The notes below the pieces were generated by a model. That model was not told the DNA's origin and searched no databases. It worked only from the letters and a program-made list of their open reading frames with translations. A DNA stretch of 64,000 bases from an uncultured Rhodospirillales bacterium (GTDB lineage: Bacteria; Pseudomonadota; Alphaproteobacteria; Acetobacterales; Acetobacteraceae): NCBI GenBank assembly GCA_903835235.1, contig CAILMF010000008.1:90043-154042 (forward strand), given 5' to 3'. This document shows, piece by piece, positions 58,656 to 64,000 of the stretch; the first letter of the stretch is position 1, and every line of letters begins with the position of its first letter. The position numbers and the translations under genes were made by a program.

Positions 58656-58760
58656 GCGTGCGTCTCCCTTGCGTGCCCTATCCGGTAATCGGCGCGCCAA
58701 AGTTTGGCAACCGGCCGCCGCTCCGCTATGGGCATGCCAACTCAACCCGCCGGGTCCCGA

Positions 58761-60659
58761 ATGCTCACAGCCCTCCGTCGCCTTGCCGCCACCTGGGTCG
58801 CCAAGGCCCTCTTCGTCCTGCTGGTGCTCTCATTCGCCATCTGGGGCGTCGGCGACATGGTCCGCAACCTCAACCGGGACACCGCGGTGGCCAAGGTCGG
58901 CGACCGTGAGGTGGATATGGAGGAAGCCCAACTCTCGATGCGGCGCGAGCTCCAGCGCATCCAGCGCCAGGCCGGGCCGCAATTCGAGGCCGATCCCCGG
59001 GTCCGCCGCATGGTCGCCGAACAGGCGGTGGAAGCGCTGGTCAACGACCGCGTGATCCGGCTGGAGCAGGAGCGGCTGCGCGTCGCGGTGCCGGATGGGG
59101 CGGTGCGGGACTATGTCCGCGCGATCCCGGCCTTCCGCGGCGGCGACGGCAACTTCTCCCGCCCGATGATGGAAAGCTTCCTGCGCAACAGCGAACTGGG
59201 CGAACAGCAGTTCATTGGCCTGGTGCGCGCCGACCTGGCCCGCCAGCAGCTGGCCAACAGCGTCCGCGCCGGCGCCACCCCGCCGGCCATGTTGACCGAG
59301 CGGCTGTATCGCTGGGTGGGCGAGCAGCGCGCCGCGCAGCTGGTGGCGCTGCCGCTGGCCCAGGCGGCGGCGCCCGCGACGCCGACCGATGAGGCGCTGC
59401 GCCGCTACCACGAGAACAACCCGGACCGCTTCTCCACCCCGGAATACCGCGAAGCCACCGTCGCCGTGCTGACGGCGGCGATCATCCAGCGGGAAATCCA
59501 GGTCTCGGAGGCGGAGATCGCCCAGGCCTATGAACAGCGCCGCACCCAGTACGAAACGCCGGAAAAGCGCGTGCTGGAGCAGGTGCTGGTGCAGGATGAG
59601 GACAAGGCGAAGGCGATCGCCGCCGCCTGGCGCGCACCGGGCGCGACCTTTGCCACCATCACCGCCCAGGCCGAGGCCGCCGAGGGCCAGGCGCTGGAGC
59701 TCGGCGCCATCGACCGCGCCGGCCTGCCCTTCCCGGCCCTGGCGGAAGCCGCCTTCGCCACCCCGGCCGGCGGCGTAACCGCCCCGGTGCAGACGGATTT
59801 CGGCTGGCACGTGCTGCGGGTGGCCAGCGTGGAGGCCCCGACCTCCCGCGCGCTGGCCGCGGTGCATGACGAGCTGCGCCAGGACCTGGCCAGCGAGAAG
59901 GCCGCCGACCTTGCCTTCGAGCGGGCCAACAAGGTGGAGGACGCGCTGGCCGGCGGCGACAGCCTGGCCGAGGTGGCGCAGCGCTTCAGCCTGGGGCTGG
60001 CGACGGTGCGCACCGACAGTACCGGCCATGCCGAGGACGGCAAGCTGGTGGAACTGCCGGTGGTGGAAGCGGCGCGCGAAGCGCTGCTGCGCGCCGTCTT
60101 CGCGGCCGAGCGCAACACCCCGCCGCGGCTGGCGGAAACCCAGGATGTCGGCTTCCTGGCGGTGCAGGTCAGCGACATCGTGCCGCCGGCGCTGAAGCCA
60201 TACGAGACCGTGCGCGACGACGTGCTGGCCGCCTGGACCGCCGATGCCCGCCGCCGCGCCCAGGAAGAACGCGCCGCCGCGCTGCTGGCCGCGGTGAAGG
60301 GCGGCCAGAAGCTGACCGAAGCCGCGGCGGCCGCCGGGCTTGGCGCCCGCGAAGTGGGTGGCGTGGTGCGGCAGGACCAGCCGCTGGAGACCATTCCGCC
60401 GGAGCTGCGCGCGCCGCTGTTCGACCTGCCGCTGAACGACGCCACCATGGTGGAGACGCGCGACGGCTTCGTGGTGGCCCAGGTGACCGAGATCACCGCG
60501 CCGGACCCCGCCGCCGACCCCGCCGCGCTGGCACGGGTGGCGGCCGAGACCGAACAGAGCATCGCCCAGGACCTGGAAGCCGCCTACATCACCGCGCTGC
60601 GCGGCACCGCCGGCGTCCGCATCAACCAGCGCCTGCTGGACCAGCTGGCGCAGCCCTGA
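58761..60659 (+). CDS. PpiD-like periplasmic peptidyl-prolyl isomerase
   Basis: This 632-residue protein is anchored by one N-terminal helix (WVAKALFVLLVLSFAIWGVGDMV) and faces the periplasm. A SurA_N-like domain follows (VGDREVDMEEAQLSMRREL, VEALVNDRVIRLEQERL), then a parvulin-type PPIC domain (about residues 260-370, GQALELGAIDRAGLPFPALAEAAF.. with the typical FGWHVLRV end). It is the PpiD plan: a chaperone at the Sec exit. I start at the ATG at 58761, giving MLTALRRLAATWVAKAL, because the 19-residue extension is Pro/Gly-rich. It heads a unit with trpE, 43 bp on. Confidence 0.9.
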   Translation: MLTALRRLAATWVAKALFVLLVLSFAIWGVGDMVRNLNRDTAVAKVGDREVDMEEAQLSMRRELQRIQRQAGPQFEADPRVRRMVAEQAVEALVNDRVIRLEQERLRVAVPDGAVRDYVRAIPAFRGGDGNFSRPMMESFLRNSELGEQQFIGLVRADLARQQLANSVRAGATPPAMLTERLYRWVGEQRAAQLVALPLAQAAAPATPTDEALRRYHENNPDRFSTPEYREATVAVLTAAIIQREIQVSEAEIAQAYEQRRTQYETPEKRVLEQVLVQDEDKAKAIAAAWRAPGATFATITAQAEAAEGQALELGAIDRAGLPFPALAEAAFATPAGGVTAPVQTDFGWHVLRVASVEAPTSRALAAVHDELRQDLASEKAADLAFERANKVEDALAGGDSLAEVAQRFSLGLATVRTDSTGHAEDGKLVELPVVEAAREALLRAVFAAERNTPPRLAETQDVGFLAVQVSDIVPPALKPYETVRDDVLAAWTADARRRAQEERAAALLAAVKGGQKLTEAAAAAGLGAREVGGVVRQDQPLETIPPELRAPLFDLPLNDATMVETRDGFVVAQVTEITAPDPAADPAALARVAAETEQSIAQDLEAAYITALRGTAGVRINQRLLDQLAQP

Positions 60660-60702
60660 CCATCTGGCTTGAACCGCCCCTCGAAGGAGCCCGACCCCGC
60701 CC

Positions 60703-62208
60703 ATGCCGCACACCGACTTCGCCAGCTTCAGCGCCGCTCTTGCCTCGGGCCAGGGCCAGCTGCTGTGGCGTGAGCGCGTGGCGGACCTGGATACCCCGGT
60801 CGGGGCCTTCCTGAAGCTGGCGCATGGGCTGCCCAACAGCTTTCTGTTTGAAAGCGTGGAGGGCGGCGCCGCTCGGGGCCGCTACTCCGCCATTGCCTGG
60901 GCGCCGGACCTGATCTGGCGCTGCCGCGATGGCGTGGCGGAGCTGAACCGCCAGGCGCTGGGGGCGCCGCATGCCTTCGTGGCCGAGGCCGCCCAGCCCA
61001 TGGCCGCGCTGCGTGCGCTGATCGCGGAATGCCAGATGCCGCTGCCGGCGGGTTTGCCGCCGATCGCGGCCGGGCTGTTCGGCTACCTGGGCTACGACAT
61101 GGTCCGGCATATAGAGACGCTGCCGGATGGCAACCCGGACGTGCTGGGCATTCCGGAAGCCGTGCTGGCGCGGCCGACCATGATCGCGGTGTTCGACCAT
61201 GTGCGGGATACGCTGACGCTCTGTGCCCCGGTGTGGCCAAAGGGGATGGATATCGAGCCGCAAGCCGCCTGGGACAGCGCCATGGCCCGGCTGGATGAGG
61301 CCGAGGCGGCGCTGGACCGCCCCTTGCCGCGCCCGGCCGCGCCGGTTTCGCTGCCGCCGGCCCCGCCGCCGGTTTCCAACTTCACGCGGGACGGCTTCAT
61401 GGCCGTGGTGGAGCGGGCGAAGGAATACATCCGCGCCGGCGACTGCTTCCAGGTGGTGCCGAGCCAGCGCTTCTCAGCGCCCTTCGCGCTGCCGCCGTTT
61501 TCGCTGTACCGGGCGCTCAGGCGGATCAACCCGGCGCCCTTCCTGTTCTTCTGCGACTTCGGCGGATTCGCCGCGGTGGGGGCCAGCCCGGAAATCCTGG
61601 TGCGGCTCCGCAACCAGGAAGTGACGGTGCGCCCGCTGGCCGGCACCCGCCCGCGCGGCACCACGCCGGAGCACGACAAGGCGCTGGAAGCCGAGCTGCT
61701 GGCCGACCCGAAGGAGCGCGCCGAGCACCTGATGCTGCTCGACCTCGGCCGCAACGACATCGGCATGGTGGCCGAGATCGGCAGCGTGCGCGTGGCCGAG
61801 AGCTTCGGCATCGAGCGCTATTCGCAGGTGATGCACATCGTCAGCGAAGTGCGGGGACGGCTGCGCGCGGGGCTGACGGCGCTGGACGCGCTGGCCGGTG
61901 GATTCCCGGCGGGTACGCTGAGCGGGGCGCCGAAGATCCGGGCGATGGAGATCATCGACGAGTTGGAGCCTTCCCGACGTGGGCTGTATGCCGGGGGCGT
62001 CGGGTATTTCGGCGCCGATGGCGGCATGGACACCTGCATCGCCCTGCGCACCGCGCTGGTGAAGGACGGCACCATGTATGTGCAGGCCGGCTGCGGCGTG
62101 GTGGCGGACAGCAACCCGGTGGCCGAGGAAGAGGAATGCCACCAGAAGGCCCGCGCCCTGTTCCGCGCCGCGGATGAAGCGGTGCGGTTTGCGGCGGGGA
62201 AGCGGTAG
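60703..62208 (+). CDS. trpE: Anthranilate synthase component I
   Basis: TrpE makes anthranilate from chorismate with ammonia supplied by TrpG. The 501-residue protein has the N-terminal tryptophan-binding region with NSFLFESVEGG (the usual LLES feedback motif reads LFES) and the chorismate-binding core: GDCFQVVPSQRFS, PLAGTRPRG, HLMLLDLGRNDIG, SGAPKIRAMEIIDELE and GGVGYFGADGGMD. Length is typical. trpG and the rest are not within the window. It follows ppiD directly, as is common in alphaproteobacteria. Confidence 0.96.
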   Translation: MPHTDFASFSAALASGQGQLLWRERVADLDTPVGAFLKLAHGLPNSFLFESVEGGAARGRYSAIAWAPDLIWRCRDGVAELNRQALGAPHAFVAEAAQPMAALRALIAECQMPLPAGLPPIAAGLFGYLGYDMVRHIETLPDGNPDVLGIPEAVLARPTMIAVFDHVRDTLTLCAPVWPKGMDIEPQAAWDSAMARLDEAEAALDRPLPRPAAPVSLPPAPPPVSNFTRDGFMAVVERAKEYIRAGDCFQVVPSQRFSAPFALPPFSLYRALRRINPAPFLFFCDFGGFAAVGASPEILVRLRNQEVTVRPLAGTRPRGTTPEHDKALEAELLADPKERAEHLMLLDLGRNDIGMVAEIGSVRVAESFGIERYSQVMHIVSEVRGRLRAGLTALDALAGGFPAGTLSGAPKIRAMEIIDELEPSRRGLYAGGVGYFGADGGMDTCIALRTALVKDGTMYVQAGCGVVADSNPVAEEEECHQKARALFRAADEAVRFAAGKR

Positions 62209-62219
62209 GCTGAGATTGC

Positions 62220-62579
62220 ATGCGGGATGCTGCCGCCAATGCAGCCGCAAAGAAGGCGGGGGCATCTTACGCGATTCTCTTTGCCTTTCTGGTTGCCAGT
62301 AGCAACCTTGCGGCGCTGTCAGACGAGTTGAAATTATTTGTTCTGGGCGGCATTTTCAACGCACCGCTCCTGATACTTTCTTATTTGCCATATAAACCAC
62401 TTAGTTATTTATTGTATATTATTTTCTATATAACTTTATTTCCTGTGCTCATCACACCCATGCTCCGCATGCTGGCAAATTGCAGTTTGCACTCCGCACC
62501 TGGGGTTTGGCTCGTGCTGTTCATCGGCCTCAGCGGCTGGACCTTTCTCCGGGTGTACCGAGCAGCCATGGCGGGCTGA
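62220..62579 (+). CDS. AT-rich small membrane protein ORF
   Basis: A 119-codon frame in the plus strand encodes two to four hydrophobic helices (ASYAILFAFLVASSNLAAL, LFVLGGIFNAPLLILSYL, SYLLYIIFYITLFPVLITPML, GVWLVLFIGLSGWTFL). The central 130 bp are strongly AT-rich with TTA, ATT and TAT codons that are rare in all neighbours. The start has no good ribosome site. It may be a recently acquired gene or a decaying remnant. No family is recognised. Confidence 0.5.
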   Translation: MRDAAANAAAKKAGASYAILFAFLVASSNLAALSDELKLFVLGGIFNAPLLILSYLPYKPLSYLLYIIFYITLFPVLITPMLRMLANCSLHSAPGVWLVLFIGLSGWTFLRVYRAAMAG

Positions 62580-62649
62580 CCCTGCTGCCTACCCCTTGCC
62601 GACCGCCAGCCCTACGGCTACCGATTCCACCTCCGTCGGAGACTACCCC

Positions 62650-63486
62650 ATGGCCTACCAGCCCTACCCATCCTTCTGGCAGGGCGCCACGCCCGCCGCG
62701 CGCGACCTGGCCTATGACAATACCCGGGCCGTCGCCGACAGCGCCCAGCTGATTGCCGCCCGCAACGAGGAAGCCGCCGTCTTCCGCGCCGCCCATGCCG
62801 GCCATCTGGACCTGGCCTATGGCCCCGGCCAGCGCCAGCAATGGGATATCTTCCCCGGCGCCACCCCCAATGCGCCCTGCCTGGTGTTCATCCATGGCGG
62901 CTATTGGCAGCGCAACCGGCGCGAGGATTTCTGCGCGTTCATGGCTGGCGCCCTGGCCATGGGCTGGTCCGCCGCCCTGCCCGGCTACACCCTGGCGCCG
63001 ACCGCCACGCTGACCGATATCGTCGACGAGATCAGCGCCAGCCTGGACTGGCTGGCCGCCAATGGCAGCGCGCACGGCATCAGCGGCCCGGTGGTGCTGA
63101 GCGGCTGGTCCGCCGGCGGCCACCTGACCGGCATGGCGATGAACCATCCGCGCGTCGCTGCCGGCCTGGCGATCTCCGGCATCTATGAACTGGCGCCGAT
63201 CCGCGACACCTCCCTGAACGATGCGGTGCAGCTGAGCCTGGACGAAGTGGCCGCGCTCTCCCCGCTCAGGCTGCCGATGGTGGACAAGCCGGTCGCGGTC
63301 GCCTTCGGCACCGGGGAGTTGCCGGAGCTGCGGCGCCAGAGCCGGGAATGGCACACGGCGCGCAGCGAGGCGCATTGCCCCGGCCCGCTGGTGCCGGTGC
63401 CGCGGCTGGACCACTTCCGCATCATGGAAGAGTTCAAGCGGCCGGACAGCATATTGATGCGCGCCGCCGCCGGGCTGCTGGGCTGA
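62650..63486 (+). CDS. KynB-like alpha/beta hydrolase
   Basis: The 278-residue protein resembles kynurenine formamidase-type alpha/beta hydrolases. The oxyanion motif HGGYW is at 82-86, the nucleophile S154 in SGWSAGGHL, and the catalytic histidine in PRLDHFRIME near the C-terminus. N-formylkynurenine is the reference substrate; other small amides or esters are possible. Four bases separate it from the next gene, so the two form a unit. Neighbouring trpE is biosynthetic, so an aromatic theme is only suggestive. Confidence 0.8.
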   Translation: MAYQPYPSFWQGATPAARDLAYDNTRAVADSAQLIAARNEEAAVFRAAHAGHLDLAYGPGQRQQWDIFPGATPNAPCLVFIHGGYWQRNRREDFCAFMAGALAMGWSAALPGYTLAPTATLTDIVDEISASLDWLAANGSAHGISGPVVLSGWSAGGHLTGMAMNHPRVAAGLAISGIYELAPIRDTSLNDAVQLSLDEVAALSPLRLPMVDKPVAVAFGTGELPELRRQSREWHTARSEAHCPGPLVPVPRLDHFRIMEEFKRPDSILMRAAAGLLG

Positions 63487-63488
63487 GC

Positions 63489-63941
63489 ATGCGCCAGCCC
63501 TATATCCTCGATAGCTTCGAGCAGTTGGTGGTCGGCGAGGAATTCGACTTCGGCAGCCTGGTGATGACCGAGGCCGCCATCCTCGACTTCGCCCGCCAAT
63601 TCGACCCGCAGCCCTTCCACCTGGACCCGGAGGCGGCCCGCGCCAGCCCCTTCGGCGGGCTGATCGCCAGCGGGCTGCACACGCAGAGCGCCTGCTTCGG
63701 CCAGGTCATCCGCAGCGGCATCTTCGAGCGCGTGTCGATGGGCGGCAGCGGCATTGAGGTGGCTTGGCCGGCCCCGGTGCGGCCGGGCGACGAGATCGCG
63801 GTCAGCGCCCGGATCGAGGAGGTGACGCCCAGCCGCAGCAAGCCGGACCGCGCCATCGTCAAGCACCGCATCACCGGGCGCCGGGTGCCGGATGGCCAGG
63901 TGGTGATCGAGATCCGCGGCACCATGTTCATGCGGCGGTAG
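63489..63941 (+). CDS. MaoC-like hot-dog dehydratase
   Basis: The 150-residue protein is a single hot-dog-fold domain of the MaoC/R-specific enoyl-CoA hydratase group. The catalytic D-x-x-x-x-H is in FDPQPFHLDPEAA, followed by GGLIASGLHTQS. It would add water to enoyl-CoA esters, possibly giving (R)-3-hydroxyacyl-CoA, a precursor that phaC at 16 kb can use, but this link is conjecture. It starts two bases after the hydrolase stop. Confidence 0.88.
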   Translation: MRQPYILDSFEQLVVGEEFDFGSLVMTEAAILDFARQFDPQPFHLDPEAARASPFGGLIASGLHTQSACFGQVIRSGIFERVSMGGSGIEVAWPAPVRPGDEIAVSARIEEVTPSRSKPDRAIVKHRITGRRVPDGQVVIEIRGTMFMRR

Positions 63942-64000
63942 AGTGTGATCGTCGCAGGCGCTATCGCCGGAGACGTGAATCACACGACAAAACAAAGAGC
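63942..64000. other. Window end, possible intergenic repeat
   Basis: The last 59 bases contain GTGATCGTC and GACGTGAATCAC as a loose inverted pair, then ACGACAAAACAAAGAGC. The AT-rich end looks like the start of a common alphaproteobacterial intergenic element, but it is cut off and I cannot confirm it. Confidence 0.25.

Overview
The window reads as chromosomal DNA of a high-GC alphaproteobacterium, most likely an Acetobacteraceae (Roseomonas-like) member. The grounds are: alphaproteobacterial gene orders (alaC-hom-glpX-recJ, rplM-rpsI-argC, pyrG-kdsA-eno-ftsB-pdhABC-lpd-lipA), a pyruvate dehydrogenase E1-beta that carries its own lipoyl domain, seven TctC/Bug-type solute-binding proteins without any TctA/TctB, and a LexA-type operator of the alphaproteobacterial GTTC-N7-GTTC form. 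The assignment is an inference from gene content; there is no rRNA, tRNA, CRISPR array or intact insertion sequence in view.

Layout. 1-2.3 kb (minus): a cut-off CBS-domain protein and an NdvA/ChvA-like ABC exporter. 2.5-7.6 kb (plus): five consecutive TctC paralogs. 7.6-9.8 kb: a stand-alone transposase N-terminal domain behind a LexA-like box, then a Crp/Fnr regulator and a degenerate receiver-domain protein. 9.85-15.9 kb (minus): alaC-hom-glpX-recJ (amino-acid and central carbon metabolism, DNA repair) and a proline-rich lipoprotein. 16.1-17.9 kb (plus): class I PHA synthase. 18-19.8 kb (minus): three tandem paralogous lipoproteins of unknown function. 19.9-23.9 kb (minus): a PanE-like reductase, an oxalyl-CoA-synthetase-like ligase and an OxlT-like transporter, which suggests oxalate use. 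24.4-26.9 kb (minus): rplM-rpsI-argC-gamma carbonic anhydrase. 27.1-32.4 kb (plus): a catabolic operon of TctC, IlvD/Edd dehydratase, a 152-residue unknown, an M20 amidohydrolase and a secreted hydrolase. 32.5-34.9 kb (minus): a cupin and two tandem paralogous secreted alpha/beta hydrolases. 35.0-36.7 kb: a 25-bp tandem-repeat array, then smpB and dapA (minus).

36.8-44 kb: lytic transglycosylase and pgpA (plus), an SDR without the usual tyrosine (minus), cinA (plus), a seventh TctC (minus), yraN and threonine aldolase (minus), and a DUF4337-like membrane protein (plus). 44-58.7 kb (minus): a long housekeeping run of tpiA, a small membrane protein, secG, pyrG, kdsA, a lipoprotein, eno, ftsB, pdhA-pdhB-pdhC, a coupled GNAT acetyltransferase, lpd, lipA and a COQ10/RatA-like START protein. 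58.8-63.9 kb (plus): ppiD-like chaperone, trpE, a strikingly AT-rich small membrane ORF, a KynB-like hydrolase and a MaoC-like hydratase.

The most notable non-textbook signals are the LexA-like box in front of the domesticated transposase domain, the lipoprotein triplet, a palindromic intergenic repeat that also sits in frame inside the pdhB linker, a second family of short hairpin repeats, the near-identical 3' ends of two tandem hydrolase genes that extend past their stop codons, and the 25-bp minisatellite behind smpB.
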